NCBI GenBank assembly: GCA_029224965.1
Contig: JAQXVO010000013.1
Span: 54,817-118,816, forward strand
Direction of reading: 5' to 3'
Source: Lachnospiraceae bacterium
Lineage (GTDB): Bacteria > Bacillota > Clostridia > Lachnospirales > Lachnospiraceae
DNA: 64,000 nt
Shown: piece by piece, positions 1 to 9,032 of the stretch
Position numbering within the stretch: position 1 is the stretch's first letter
Layout: each line of letters opens with the position of its first letter
Made by a program: the position numbers and the translations under genes
Notes under the pieces: model-generated
Told to the model about the DNA's origin: nothing
Seen by the model: the letters and a program-made list of their open reading frames with translations, nothing else
Database searches by the model: none

Positions 1-85
1 AGATCACCATTGAAGTTTGGGAGAAGGAATAAGGATCAGATCATCGAAAGAGGAAATGTCCGATCTTATAAAAGGAAAAAGCAGA

Positions 86-1330
86 ATGTTTGTGAAAAAT
101 TCACCATTGCACTCAAATAATAGAAAAAAAATCAACAGAAACTTTATTCTGGCACCGCTTCTTGCAATCCTGATCGCTTTAAACGGGCTGACTATGACTT
201 CCTGCGGAGATCTGACCTCTGAAAGCCAGAAGACCGAGTCCAGTGAAAAGACCGAATCTTCGAATCAGTCCGCGGATTCCGGTCAGACCGGCTCCGATCA
301 GACTGCGGACCAGGATAATCAGACCAGCGACTCCGGTTCAGCAGCTTCTGACAGTCAGAGCAATGAGACAGATGCGGCAGCCAGTGCCGGAAATACGGCT
401 TCTACAGTCGACCTCTCCTCTATACCCGCCTACGATGGAAGGGCCTATGTTTCTATTAATAACAATGTCCCGGCCTTCTCGGATGCCGACAAGGCCAGAA
501 CGGATGCCTTTGAGACCTATAGTGATCTTGACGATCTGGGTCGCTGCGGCGTGGCTTATGCCAATGTCTGCAAGGAAATCATGCCGACCGAGAAGCGTGG
601 GGCCATCGGAGCGGTCCGGCCCAGCGGATGGCATACCATTAAATATGACATCGTGGATGGAAAATACCTCTACAATCGCTGTCATCTGATCGGCTATCAG
701 CTTTCCGGCGAAAATGCCAATGCAAAGAATCTGATTACCGGAACCCGCTATCTCAACACCGAAGGCATGCTGCCCTTTGAAAATATGGTTGCGGACTACG
801 TCAAAGAAACTGGACATCATGTCCTCTATCGGGTGACGCCGATTTTCCAGGACAATAACCTGGTGGCCAGTGGCGTACAGATGGAAGCCTGGTCGGTGGA
901 GGATCAGGGTGCCGGCATCTGTTTCAATGTCTACTGCTACAATGTTCAGCCGGGAATTACCATTGATTACGCAAGCGGAGCCAGCGGACGGAACGGTCAG
1001 CCTCTGTCCAATCAGGGTGCTCGGTCTCAATCGACCGGAGACAACAGTTCCTCCGGCGGATCATCCGGATCCTCTTCCGGTGCGGTTTCACAGCAGTCAC
1101 AGGCGGCCCAGCAGTCCTCTCAGCAGGCGGCGCAGTCTACCCAGCAGGCTTCGCAGGATACTGCTTCGGCAAATTCAGGAAGCGAGCGGACGGTCTATAT
1201 TACCGGAAGCGGCAAGCATTATCATCTGACGACCAGCTGCCGGGGACTGAGACAGGCCAAGTCGATCACGCCGATCTCGGAGAGTGATGCTATAGCTCGG
1301 GGATATACGCTGTGTGGATTTGAGAAGTAG
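86..1330 (+). CDS. Secreted DNA/RNA non-specific endonuclease (DNA-entry nuclease type)
   Basis: Predicted extracellular nuclease, probably lipid-anchored, that would cut DNA outside the cell for nutrient use or uptake. The frame is open upstream to position 17, but the ATG at 86 has an AAAGGAAAA ribosome site about 7 bases away and gives a 414-aa product with a clean signal sequence. That sequence has basic residues, a hydrophobic stretch at about 20-36, and a lipobox-like MTSC ending at Cys40. An acidic, Ser/Gln-rich low-complexity spacer follows. The nuclease core contains YNRCHLIGYQLSG, with the catalytic-type His and downstream Asn residues (NAKNLITGTRYLN) of the beta-beta-alpha metal nuclease family. 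A second Ser/Gln-rich linker leads to a C-terminal module (KHYHLTTSC plus a later Cys) of the small His/Cys type often appended to secreted Firmicute proteins. The gene stands alone. Family assignment is firm; the biological role is inferred. Confidence 0.85.
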   Translation: MFVKNSPLHSNNRKKINRNFILAPLLAILIALNGLTMTSCGDLTSESQKTESSEKTESSNQSADSGQTGSDQTADQDNQTSDSGSAASDSQSNETDAAASAGNTASTVDLSSIPAYDGRAYVSINNNVPAFSDADKARTDAFETYSDLDDLGRCGVAYANVCKEIMPTEKRGAIGAVRPSGWHTIKYDIVDGKYLYNRCHLIGYQLSGENANAKNLITGTRYLNTEGMLPFENMVADYVKETGHHVLYRVTPIFQDNNLVASGVQMEAWSVEDQGAGICFNVYCYNVQPGITIDYASGASGRNGQPLSNQGARSQSTGDNSSSGGSSGSSSGAVSQQSQAAQQSSQQAAQSTQQASQDTASANSGSERTVYITGSGKHYHLTTSCRGLRQAKSITPISESDAIARGYTLCGFEK

Positions 1331-1356
1331 TTGTTGAAGAGTGTTTTTCGAACCTC

Positions 1357-2568
1357 TCAGTGCTTCTTTTCCATCCACTCATAGGTCAGATCGCCCAGGA
1401 TTTTAATTCCTTTCTCAATCTGCTCATCTGAAGGAGAGGAGTAGTTGAGACGGAAGCCGTTGGACTTTGCTTCGGTGTCTGCAAGGAAGGCGGAGCCCGG
1501 AACGCAGAGCACGCCGCGGTTAATGGATTCCCGGACAAAAGGATAGGCATCCATTCCCTCGGGCAGGAAGGCCATGACGAAGAGACCGCCCTCCGGATTG
1601 CCGTAGGTGACTGCCGGATGGAAGCATTCCTTCATCTTTTCGATCATGAGGCCGGCCTTGTGGCGATAGACCTTCCTGGAATTCTCCAGATGAGCGTTCC
1701 AGTCGTATTTTGTCATATATTCGTTGCAGATGTATTGGAAAAGCACGTTCGAATGGACATCGGTGCACTGCTTGGCAACACTGATGGGACCGGTCAGGGA
1801 CTTGTCGAAAACGAGAAAACCGATTCGGAAGGCCGGTGCCATGGTCTTCGAGAAACTGCCGCAGTAGAGCACCCGGCCGTCGGTATCCATGGATTTGATG
1901 GTCGGAACATTCTGGCCGGCAAAACGAAGCTCGCCGTAAGGGTTGTCCTCTAAGATCATGATGTCATATTTCTGGCAGATCCGGTAAACCTCCTGGCGCT
2001 TTTCTTCGGTTGAAGTGATGCCGGTCGGATTCTGGAAGGAGGGAATGGTATAGAGGAAACGGACCTTTTCTCCTGCATCGGTCAGTTTTTTTAAGGTGCT
2101 CTCAAGGGCCTCAGTGTCAATGCCGTCCATCTGCATGGGAATACCCAGAAGCTTTGCCCCGTAGGAACGGAAGGTATTGAGACAGCCGACAAAAGCAGGC
2201 TCCTCGGTCAGAACCACATCGCCCTCATTGACCAGGATCTTTGTTGTCAGATCTGCACCCTGCTGGCCGCCGGACACGATAAAGAGATCATTTTTCTCGA
2301 AATCAAAACCTTCCTTTTCGGCCAAATATTTTTTCAGGGTCTCCCGGAGAGGGGTATAGCCCTCGGTCAGACCGTACTGAAGAACGGAAACAGGATTGTC
2401 GGTCAGAACCTGGGCTGCGATTTCCTCGATTTCATTGATCGGAAAGGTCTCAACGGAAGGATTTCCGCCGCCGAAGGAGATCACACTCGGATCTGAGCCA
2501 AGCTTAAAGAGTTCACGGATCATGGAACCGTGGAGATTTGCCATTTTCTTTGAAATTTCAACTGCCAT
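1357..2568 (-). CDS. PLP-dependent aminotransferase, class I/II (2-aminoadipate transaminase-like)
   Basis: Fold-type I aminotransferase of the free-standing MocR-like/LysN group, which transfers amino groups between amino acids and 2-oxo acids in the cytosol. The chosen start gives 403 aa and is preceded by GGAAGGAAAGATAAAC; the frame extends 12 codons further without a better site. Visible landmarks are ISFGGGNPS near the N-terminus, IPSFQNPTG at about 175-183, EDNPYGELRF with the pyridine-binding Asp and Tyr at 208 and 211, and SFSKTMAPAFRIG with the Schiff-base lysine at about 241. It is the last gene of a minus-strand run after the SNF symporter and a 90-aa unknown. That suggests catabolism or interconversion of an amino acid imported by the neighbouring carrier. 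The substrate cannot be read from the sequence. Confidence 0.9.
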   Translation of the reverse strand: MAVEISKKMANLHGSMIRELFKLGSDPSVISFGGGNPSVETFPINEIEEIAAQVLTDNPVSVLQYGLTEGYTPLRETLKKYLAEKEGFDFEKNDLFIVSGGQQGADLTTKILVNEGDVVLTEEPAFVGCLNTFRSYGAKLLGIPMQMDGIDTEALESTLKKLTDAGEKVRFLYTIPSFQNPTGITSTEEKRQEVYRICQKYDIMILEDNPYGELRFAGQNVPTIKSMDTDGRVLYCGSFSKTMAPAFRIGFLVFDKSLTGPISVAKQCTDVHSNVLFQYICNEYMTKYDWNAHLENSRKVYRHKAGLMIEKMKECFHPAVTYGNPEGGLFVMAFLPEGMDAYPFVRESINRGVLCVPGSAFLADTEAKSNGFRLNYSSPSDEQIEKGIKILGDLTYEWMEKKH

Positions 2569-2698
2569 GTTTATCTTTCCTTCCTTTTCCCTGCATTCTG
2601 TCAATCGATGTTCTGGATTCCTGTGAAATTTTCAGATTTTCAATGTCACTATGGATACTTGGAACCGACACTGAAAAATCAGCACATTCATTTGGAAA

Positions 2699-4033
2699 TC
2701 AGCCGATTCCACCGAGGATTGCACCAGCGATCAGGGCAAGCAGAGCAGCTCCGCAGTAAACATATTTACCAAAAGTATACCACTTTGTGCCCCGCGCTTT
2801 CGATGCACTTTGATTGACAGCGGCCAGAGCATATTTCTTCCCGAAGACCCAGAAGAACATGATGCCTGCGATCAGGGCGCCCAGAGGGCAAATATAGATC
2901 GATACCACATCCATCCACTGAGATACAATTCCCTGAATCAGTAGAGACACGACAAGACCGATGCCGCCGATGATAAGGACCGCCGGAAGGCGGTGCATAT
3001 GCAGCTGCTGCTGAAGGGTGGCAACCGGAGCCTCGAACATATTGATGAGAGAGCTTAAGCCGGCAAAGAGAACGCAGACGAAGAAGATAATTCCGATCAG
3101 GCGTCCGCCGGGCATCTGATTCAGGACATTGACGAGATAGATAAACATGAGACCGGGACCGCCGGAGGAAAGCTTAGCTCCTGAGGTTGCCATTGCCGGT
3201 ATGATGACAAAGGAGGCCAGAAGTGCAGCAATAGTATCAAAGAGGGCTACATTTCTTGCTGCAAAGGGGATGTCATCCTCATCCGGCAGATAGGCACCAT
3301 AGATGACCGTGCCGTTTCCGGCAACGGACAGGGAGAAGAAAGCCTGGCCGAAGGCGAAGATCCAGAGACGGGGATCCAGAAGTCCTTTGGGATTAATTGT
3401 AAAGATGTAGCGGTAGCCGCCGCTGGCACCCGGCTGGAAGGCCACATAGATGGCCAGAATCACAAGGAGGAAGAAGAGGATCGGCATCATGAATCGGTTG
3501 GATTTCTCAATGCCCTGGGCAACACCGAAGGCCATGATGAAAAAGGTAACGACCAGAGCGATGGTCAGCCAGAAATTGTTGCCGAAGGAGGAGGCCGTCT
3601 TTCCGAAGGTGCCTCCGATCTTGTCCAGATCGCCTCCCATACCGATTAGCTGGCCGGAAAGGGCCATGAAGACGTATTTAAAAATCCATCCGACAACACA
3701 GGTGTAGCCGATAGCCAGTGACAGAGAGCCGATGACAGGGACAATGCCGATCCCTTCACCGAGTTTTCTGCCTTTTTCGGCGTGCTCCGTGGCAGCGCCG
3801 AAGGCTCCGATGGGGCCGGATTTGGTGCTTCGGCCCAGGGCAATCTCTTCCGCAACACCAGTCGAGCCGATCAGAATAACAAATAAGACGTAGGGGATGA
3901 GAAAGGTCATTCCACCCCAGGCAGAAACCAGGACCGGAAAGCGCCAGAGATTTCCCATGCCGACAGCCGAGCCGATGCAGGCCAGAATAAATCCGTATCG
4001 CCCCGAAAAATGGTCACTTTTTTCTTTTTTCAT
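2699..4033 (-). CDS. Sodium-dependent transporter, neurotransmitter:sodium symporter (SNF) family
   Basis: Na+-coupled amino-acid importer of the LeuT/MhsT fold in the cytoplasmic membrane. The 444-aa protein opens with the family signature GRYGFILACIGSAVGMGNLW. This includes the unwound TM1 segment with the Na+ site, and the next helix gives WRFPVL. About eleven hydrophobic segments follow, the usual number for bacterial members that lack the twelfth helix. The start has GAGGAAG seven bases upstream. It lies 36 bp downstream of a 90-aa gene and 130 bp upstream of an aminotransferase on the same strand, so the three probably form an amino-acid uptake and transamination operon. Substrate unknown; aromatic or branched-chain amino acids are typical for the family. 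Confidence 0.93.
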   Translation of the reverse strand: MKKEKSDHFSGRYGFILACIGSAVGMGNLWRFPVLVSAWGGMTFLIPYVLFVILIGSTGVAEEIALGRSTKSGPIGAFGAATEHAEKGRKLGEGIGIVPVIGSLSLAIGYTCVVGWIFKYVFMALSGQLIGMGGDLDKIGGTFGKTASSFGNNFWLTIALVVTFFIMAFGVAQGIEKSNRFMMPILFFLLVILAIYVAFQPGASGGYRYIFTINPKGLLDPRLWIFAFGQAFFSLSVAGNGTVIYGAYLPDEDDIPFAARNVALFDTIAALLASFVIIPAMATSGAKLSSGGPGLMFIYLVNVLNQMPGGRLIGIIFFVCVLFAGLSSLINMFEAPVATLQQQLHMHRLPAVLIIGGIGLVVSLLIQGIVSQWMDVVSIYICPLGALIAGIMFFWVFGKKYALAAVNQSASKARGTKWYTFGKYVYCGAALLALIAGAILGGIG

Positions 4034-4069
4034 AATCTTCCTCGCTTAAAATAAAGGGCGCCGGTCCTG

Positions 4070-4342
4070 TCAAGAATCTTTTTCCAGTAATTTTCGAGCT
4101 TTTTCCACATCTTCCTCATATACAGACAGATGATAGACCATCCCTTTTATGACGCCGGGAGGAGTCTTTTTTCCGTTCCAGTCGGATGGACGAATGTGAG
4201 CGCCGCAGCCGGCCACCGGCACAGGGTCGGAGCCCCAGGTTTTGACATCCAGGCCGGCATCCGTCAGAATTTTTCCTGCTTCCTTTACTACTTTTTCATC
4301 TCTGGATTTTAGAATCAGAACACGCTTATGAATGTGAAACAT
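4070..4342 (-). CDS. Small uncharacterised protein (90 aa)
   Basis: I do not recognise this family with certainty. The protein is soluble and begins with a beta-strand-like segment (HKRVLILKS), then a helix with alternating Lys/Glu (DEKVVKEAGKILTDAG) and another strand. The overall pattern is beta-alpha-beta, as in small ferredoxin-like or ACT-like signalling domains. A C-terminal helix (EEDVEKARKLLEKDS) completes it. One Cys sits in AGCGAHIRP. A strong ribosome site (GGAGGGAATGCC) precedes the ATG. It is the first gene of the run leading into the SNF symporter (36-bp gap) and aminotransferase, so it may sense or modulate amino-acid uptake, but that is inference from position only. Confidence 0.75.
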   Translation of the reverse strand: MFHIHKRVLILKSRDEKVVKEAGKILTDAGLDVKTWGSDPVPVAGCGAHIRPSDWNGKKTPPGVIKGMVYHLSVYEEDVEKARKLLEKDS

Positions 4343-4736
4343 GGCATTCCCTCCTGCTTATTCCTTCTGATTTAAGATTGGTCTCAGCACTGAGATTTGT
4401 CAATATTTTTCAATTACTATATTTTCAGTCAATCTGTATCCGGTAATAATGTATCTCGTAAAATGTGGTTCCACACGTTTGTTTTTATATCAGGACCTGG
4501 TCTCTGAGCCGGCTTCGCATGGTATTCAGCACTTCTGAGATGGTTTTATGCATGGGATGCCTCTGCTATAAATTACTGCCACAATCTAATTCCCGATCAT
4601 GCTATAATTTTATATCATCTTACGGAAATCTCCAGAGGAATCGGAGAATCCGAAATAAATTGATTGATTAACTGTCAGAGACGAATAAGTAAATATTAGG
4701 TTTTCAATCAACAATGAAAGATATGGAGGAAACACA
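4343..4736. other. Intergenic region between divergent operons
   Basis: AT-rich 394-bp gap separating the minus-strand amino-acid operon from the plus-strand ZIP gene; it must hold both promoters. No hairpin terminator or riboswitch fold was recognised. On the minus strand around 4490-4562 there is a 22-codon open stretch (MHKTISEVLNTMRSRLRDQ...) without a ribosome site that may be a decayed gene end. Confidence 0.5.
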
Positions 4737-5516
4737 ATGCAGTACGTATGGACAGGAATTTTAATACCCTTTTTAGGTACTTCCCTTGGCTCCGCCTGCG
4801 TCTTCTTTCTGAAAAATGAACTGAAGGAAAATGTACAGCGCTTTATGACAGGCTTTGCAGCAGGCGTTATGACGGCAGCATCGGTTTGGAGCCTTCTGAT
4901 TCCAGCTCTGGAACAGGCCTCTGATATGGGACGCCTTTCCTTTATTCCGGCGGTGATCGGCTTTTGGGCCGGTGTGATTTTCCTTTTACTTCTGGACCAT
5001 ATCACACCCCATCTCCACCGCTTTGCAGCTCAGCCGGAGGGTCCTCATACCAAGCTATCCAATACAACACTTTTGCTTCTGGCAGTGACCATACATAATA
5101 TTCCGGAAGGCATGGCAGTCGGTGCGGTCTACGCAGGCTATCTGTCTGGATCGGCAAAAATCATGGCTTCCGCTGCCTTTACACTTTCTCTCGGAATTGC
5201 GATTCAGAACTTCCCGGAAGGCGCCATTATCTCTATGCCATTGCATGCCCAGGGCGAGCCTAAGATAAAATCTTTTATCGGCGGCGTCTTTTCCGGGGTG
5301 GTAGAACCAGTCGCAGCTTTTATTACCATTCTTCTCGCCGAAGCCGTTGTTCCGCTCATGCCGTATTTCCTGAGCTTTGCAGCCGGTGCCATGCTGTATG
5401 TTGTTGTCGAGGAGCTGATTCCTGAAATGATGGAAGGAAAGCATTCCCATATCGGAGTTCTGTCCTATGCTTTTGGATTCACGCTTATGATGGTACTGGA
5501 TGTGGCTTTGGGATAA
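4737..5516 (+). CDS. ZIP family metal transporter
   Basis: Membrane carrier of the ZIP/GufA group, expected to import Zn2+ or other divalent cations. It is 259 aa with about eight hydrophobic helices. The diagnostic metal-site motifs are present: HNIPEG in TM4 (His120, Glu124) and QNFPEG in TM5 (around 157-162), which form the binuclear metal centre. A short acidic and His-containing loop (LDHITPHLHRFAAQPEGPH) lies between TM3 and TM4, as usual in this family. Start ATG follows GGAGGAAACACA. The stop is 14 bp before the methionine-sulfoxide reductase gene, so the two are probably co-transcribed. Metal specificity cannot be read from sequence. Confidence 0.93.
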   Translation: MQYVWTGILIPFLGTSLGSACVFFLKNELKENVQRFMTGFAAGVMTAASVWSLLIPALEQASDMGRLSFIPAVIGFWAGVIFLLLLDHITPHLHRFAAQPEGPHTKLSNTTLLLLAVTIHNIPEGMAVGAVYAGYLSGSAKIMASAAFTLSLGIAIQNFPEGAIISMPLHAQGEPKIKSFIGGVFSGVVEPVAAFITILLAEAVVPLMPYFLSFAAGAMLYVVVEELIPEMMEGKHSHIGVLSYAFGFTLMMVLDVALG

Positions 5517-5530
5517 GGAGAGGAGTCAAT

Positions 5531-5986
5531 ATGAATTATTCTATGATCGCAGAACAGATCAGAGCCTTATGTGCAGTTGAAAACGGCTGGGTTCCGGTAT
5601 TTTCCAATGCATCTGCCGTGCTGTTTCAGGAGATGCCGGATGTCAGCTGGGCCGGCTTCTATGTGGAAAAGAATGGGAGTCTTCTGATCGGCCCTTTTCA
5701 GGGGAAGATGGCCTGCATTCGAATCCCTCATGACAAGGGCGTATGCGGCAGTGCCTACGCAAAGGATACCGTCATGCTGGTCCGGAATGTTCATGAATTT
5801 CCGGGACATATTGCCTGTGACGCTGCTTCCAACTCTGAAATTGTTCTTCCAATCCATGGGAAAACCGGCATTGTGGCAGTTCTTGATATCGACAGTACCT
5901 CCATAGGGAGGTTTACAGAGGAAGACAGGGAGGGTCTCCTTCAGGTGGTGAAGGTGTTTGAAGAATGTGTGGATTTAAATATCTGA
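5531..5986 (+). CDS. msrC: Free methionine-(R)-sulfoxide reductase (GAF domain)
   Basis: Cytosolic single GAF-domain enzyme of 151 aa that reduces free Met-R-sulfoxide, a repair step after oxidative stress. The family fingerprint is complete: WAGFYV, then GPFQGKMACIRIP with Cys62, GVCGSA with Cys72, and FPGHIACDAASNSEIV with Cys96. These correspond to the three cysteines used in catalysis and recycling in the Escherichia coli fRMsr. The C-terminal VLDIDS...RF..ED segment is also typical. It follows the ZIP gene by 14 bp, with an AGGAGAGGAG site before ATG. Identity is strong; the link to metal import is only positional. Confidence 0.93.
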   Translation: MNYSMIAEQIRALCAVENGWVPVFSNASAVLFQEMPDVSWAGFYVEKNGSLLIGPFQGKMACIRIPHDKGVCGSAYAKDTVMLVRNVHEFPGHIACDAASNSEIVLPIHGKTGIVAVLDIDSTSIGRFTEEDREGLLQVVKVFEECVDLNI

Positions 5987-6092
5987 AAATAAAAGAAAAA
6001 TTTTAGAATTGAATATACATAGAAAGAAGCTATAATTTGGATAGAAGAATCTTATAAATCTGGGGTTAAAGCTATACTCGGAGGTGATTTTT

Positions 6093-7013
6093 ATGCTTTA
6101 TGAGGATTCTTTTCTATCTACTAACCAGAGAGATCAGGTACAGTACTGGATTTATGTGCCGGCAGCAAAGCCGAAGGGGGTCATCCAGCTGGTACATGGT
6201 TTCGGGGAGCATTCCCGCCGTTTCCTGTACATGATCGTCCGTTTCCTTGAGGCAGACTATATTGTCGCAGCAGATGATCATGTCGGACACGGTAAGACGG
6301 CAATCGCAAATCCAGGTACCTGGGGTGACTGGGGCGATGGCGGATTTGAAACCATGGTAAAGGATGAGCATCTTCTGAAGGATGAAGTTCAGAAGAAATT
6401 CCCGGATATCCCTTATTATATCTTTGGACATAGCATGGGATCAGTCATTGTCCGTGAATTTATGGCCAGATACGGTGAAGAACTGGAAGCTGCAACCATC
6501 TGCGGCACCTGCGGTGATTTCCCGACCGAGAAGGCAGAGGAAATCCTGAAGAAAGATATTGCCGAGGGCAAGGGCAAGGAAAGCGATCCCGAAGCTGCCG
6601 GTGTGGCAATGGGCTGGATGGGTGAACGATGCGGAGAGATCAAACTCGGAAACGAGTGGATCTGCCATGATCCCTATGTGCAGACCGATCACGCCAATGA
6701 TCCCTTTGATGCTTTTACCAAGCCTACAACGAATCAGTCCATGCTTTATTTCATGGAAATGATCGATGATGTCAAAGGTACAAAATGGGCTGAAAAAGTT
6801 CCGAAGGATCTGCCGATCTACAGCATTGCCGGTGATCAGGATCCTTTTGGCAGCTATGGAAAAGGCGTTTATGAAGTTGCAGACTGGCTTTATAGGACAG
6901 GCCATGTTGTAACAACAAAGATGTATTCCGGCTATCGTCATGAAATCCATAATTACAAGGAAATCAAGGGTGAAGTAGTTGACGGAATCATTGAATTCTT
7001 TGATGCGCACTGA
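6093..7013 (+). CDS. Alpha/beta hydrolase (monoacylglycerol-lipase-like)
   Basis: Serine hydrolase of 306 aa with the alpha/beta fold, resembling lysophospholipase/monoacylglycerol lipase proteins (hydrolase_4 type). An HGFGEHSRR oxyanion-region motif lies at about 35-43. The nucleophile elbow GHSMGS carries Ser114, and Asp250 in AGDQDPFG and His283 in YRHEIHN complete a plausible triad. A cap insertion lies between about 130 and 230. No signal peptide is seen, so it should be cytosolic or membrane-peripheral. The start is set at the ATG after GGAGGTGATTTTT; an in-frame GTG nine bases upstream is inside that ribosome site. Monocistronic, followed by a strong nested palindrome. True substrate unknown. 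Confidence 0.88.
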   Translation: MLYEDSFLSTNQRDQVQYWIYVPAAKPKGVIQLVHGFGEHSRRFLYMIVRFLEADYIVAADDHVGHGKTAIANPGTWGDWGDGGFETMVKDEHLLKDEVQKKFPDIPYYIFGHSMGSVIVREFMARYGEELEAATICGTCGDFPTEKAEEILKKDIAEGKGKESDPEAAGVAMGWMGERCGEIKLGNEWICHDPYVQTDHANDPFDAFTKPTTNQSMLYFMEMIDDVKGTKWAEKVPKDLPIYSIAGDQDPFGSYGKGVYEVADWLYRTGHVVTTKMYSGYRHEIHNYKEIKGEVVDGIIEFFDAH

Positions 7014-7036
7014 TACCGCTCCATCAATAGAAAAAT

Positions 7037-7106
7037 AAAAATACCCTCCCGGGCATGTAGGAGAATGGAAATGCCATTCTCTTGGATAGCCTGAGGAGGG
7101 TATTTT
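7037..7106. terminator. Nested palindrome, probable bidirectional terminator
   Basis: Perfect 12-bp outer arms AAAATACCCTCC (7037-7048) and GGAGGGTATTTT (7095-7106) enclose a second perfect 8-bp hairpin GAGAATGG/CCATTCTC (7061-7081). It lies just after the hydrolase stop. The A/T tracts at both outer ends allow termination in either direction. Confidence 0.75.
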
Positions 7107-7185
7107 ACTAACAATCATGAGATACTGCCATATAGAAAATATAAGAATCTGAAAGAATATTAGAATTGAAAAAGGAGTGCCTGGA

Positions 7186-7269
7186 GTGAAAATATGTATC
7201 AGACAATGTCAGAAGACAAAGGGCCAGTCAATTGCAGACAGATATCGTGAGATTTACAGTGAGGTGTGA
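7186..7269 (+). pseudogene. Possible C-terminal relic of an ABC transporter ATPase
   Basis: A 27-codon open stretch ending QSIADRYREIYSEV, whose stop lies one base before the ATG of the permease relic below. That close coupling is typical of an ATPase-permease pair. No Walker or signature motif remains, so the assignment rests on position and the helical tail only. Confidence 0.35.
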
Positions 7270-7270
7270 T

Positions 7271-7581
7271 ATGGCAAGAATAATGAAATACGAATTTATT
7301 AAAACAGATTCCGCTATCTGATCATGGCTGCAATTCTGCTTCTGGTCGAGGTCGGATTCCTGATCACGAACGCGGCCAGCTACCATATCTCGTCAGGAAT
7401 GCTTCTCCTTCTGATGGTTGCTGAGGTCGGTACACTTCTGATTGTGATTTTTGAAGGCATTGCCATGCACATCTGTGCCATACCGAGCTTCATCGCATTT
7501 TCCCCTTGTGGTTTTCAAAGTGGTCAGACCCTGTATACTGCAGGAAATAAATCTCCCGCGGCCGTTGCTGAATTGTTATGA
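7271..7581 (+). pseudogene. Relic of an ABC-2 type permease (frameshifted, truncated)
   Basis: Starts MARIMKYEFIK, typical of a membrane-subunit N-terminus, then stops at TGA (7319-7321). Reading one frame over continues naturally as RFRYLIMAAILLLVEVGF and gives two hydrophobic helices to about 7465. One A appears to have been lost from the AAAA run near 7302. The later sequence loses membrane character and ends at 7581, so the gene is both frameshifted and cut off. Together with the tail at 7186-7269 it looks like the scar of a deleted ABC transporter operon. Confidence 0.65.
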
Positions 7582-7673
7582 TTATCCTACATACTAGCAC
7601 ATTGCGAAAAATGGTACAGATGTCCCCATATTGAATTGACAGATTTTTCGTACCGTATTACCCCAGCCGCAAA

Positions 7674-9032
7674 TTAATCCGGTACCTGTCCTGCCTTCTT
7701 ATTTGCCTGCTCGACTTTGAGGCGGACGAGCACAAGCGTGATCAGAAAATTAAAGACCATCGGGAGCCAGAGATACATGACATGCAGCATACGGACTGTG
7801 GATGCGCTCTGCACAGCCGCGTTCTTTACATAGCCGCTTCCGGCCAGCATCCAGCCGGCGATGGCTGTTCCAAGACCGCTGCCGACCTTCGTTCCAAATG
7901 ATGTGCAGGAATACATTGTGCCGTCGACCCTTTTGCCCGTTGTGAGGCGCGTGTACTCAGAGGTTGTCGCGATCAGCGCATTCATATCTCCTTGGAGCGG
8001 ACTCATGCCAAGCGCGGCGACTGCCGTGAACACGAGCATAAGCGGCACACTGCCGATATATCCTGCAATGACGACACCCAGCCGCCCGGCTGTGCCGATC
8101 GTGTAGCCCGTGAGGTTCAGGCGATACATGCCATGAAATTTCTGCACAAGAGCCGGCGTAAGCACAAGGCCCGCAATCATCGGGATATTGATCGCCCACG
8201 AAAATGTGCCGAAAAGCTTCTCATTTCCGAGAACGTATTTCATGTAGTAGATCCCCATGCCGAGCGTCGCCGTATAGAGCTGCATCAGGAGATAGACGCC
8301 GCAGATCATAAGAAAATATTTGTTGCGGACAAGGATTCGAAATGCATCGGCAAGACGATAGTTTTCCTCGCGCCTTATTTCCGTGCCGCCTGCCAGCTCT
8401 TCATCGGAGAGCTCATGTACGGAAAATACAGACAGCGTGTTGGCGATAACGCCGATCCCTGCGTAGACGATAGCAACGGTCCGCCAGGCAGCGGCTCCTC
8501 CGCCAAGCTTTGCCACCCAGCCGACAGTCAGGGCCTGAATCAGCATATTTGTCCCGAACGCGAACATGAACCGGATTGAGCCCATCTGAACGCGCTCCTC
8601 ATTGTTTCTTGTGACAAGCGCAGTGAGCGCTGAGTACGCGATGTTGTTTGCAGTGTAGAATCCTGCATTTAGCAGTGTATATGCGATAAAAAACCAGATA
8701 TATTGGGCCAGTTTTCCCATGCTGGCCGGGACGCTGAATATCGCGATGAGACATACCGCGCATCCGAAGTAGCCATAGAACATCCATGGTCTTGCTTTCC
8801 CCATCCGGCTCTTTGTCTTGTCAATCATCGCGCCGAAGAAAATGTCACTAATTCCGTCGAACACCTTGGACACCGCGATTAGTACGCCGACGATTCCTGC
8901 ATTCAGACCGACCGTGTCGGTCAGGAAAATCATGACAAACGCCGCCAGAAGCGCATACACGACATTTCCTGCGATGTCACCGCAACCATAGCCAGCCTTG
9001 TTGTACCATTTCAAGTATCTTTTTTCTTCCAT
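7674..9032 (-). CDS. Glycoside-pentoside-hexuronide (GPH) family sugar:cation symporter
   Basis: Twelve-helix MFS-type carrier of the GPH/melibiose-permease group, 452 aa, that would import a glycoside or uronide with Na+ or H+. Diagnostic features are the N-terminal YGCGDIAGN motif, the DGISDIFFGAMIDKTKSRMG loop with KARPWM, and the usual central loop. The chosen ATG has AGGAAACGGATC upstream; another ATG five codons earlier lacks a ribosome site. It is divergent from an AraC-type regulator 265 bp away, the standard arrangement for an inducible sugar gene. No glycoside hydrolase sits beside it, so the substrate cannot be deduced. Its GC content is higher than that of the neighbouring relics, which may point to separate acquisition. 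Confidence 0.92.
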   Translation of the reverse strand: MEEKRYLKWYNKAGYGCGDIAGNVVYALLAAFVMIFLTDTVGLNAGIVGVLIAVSKVFDGISDIFFGAMIDKTKSRMGKARPWMFYGYFGCAVCLIAIFSVPASMGKLAQYIWFFIAYTLLNAGFYTANNIAYSALTALVTRNNEERVQMGSIRFMFAFGTNMLIQALTVGWVAKLGGGAAAWRTVAIVYAGIGVIANTLSVFSVHELSDEELAGGTEIRREENYRLADAFRILVRNKYFLMICGVYLLMQLYTATLGMGIYYMKYVLGNEKLFGTFSWAINIPMIAGLVLTPALVQKFHGMYRLNLTGYTIGTAGRLGVVIAGYIGSVPLMLVFTAVAALGMSPLQGDMNALIATTSEYTRLTTGKRVDGTMYSCTSFGTKVGSGLGTAIAGWMLAGSGYVKNAAVQSASTVRMLHVMYLWLPMVFNFLITLVLVRLKVEQANKKAGQVPD

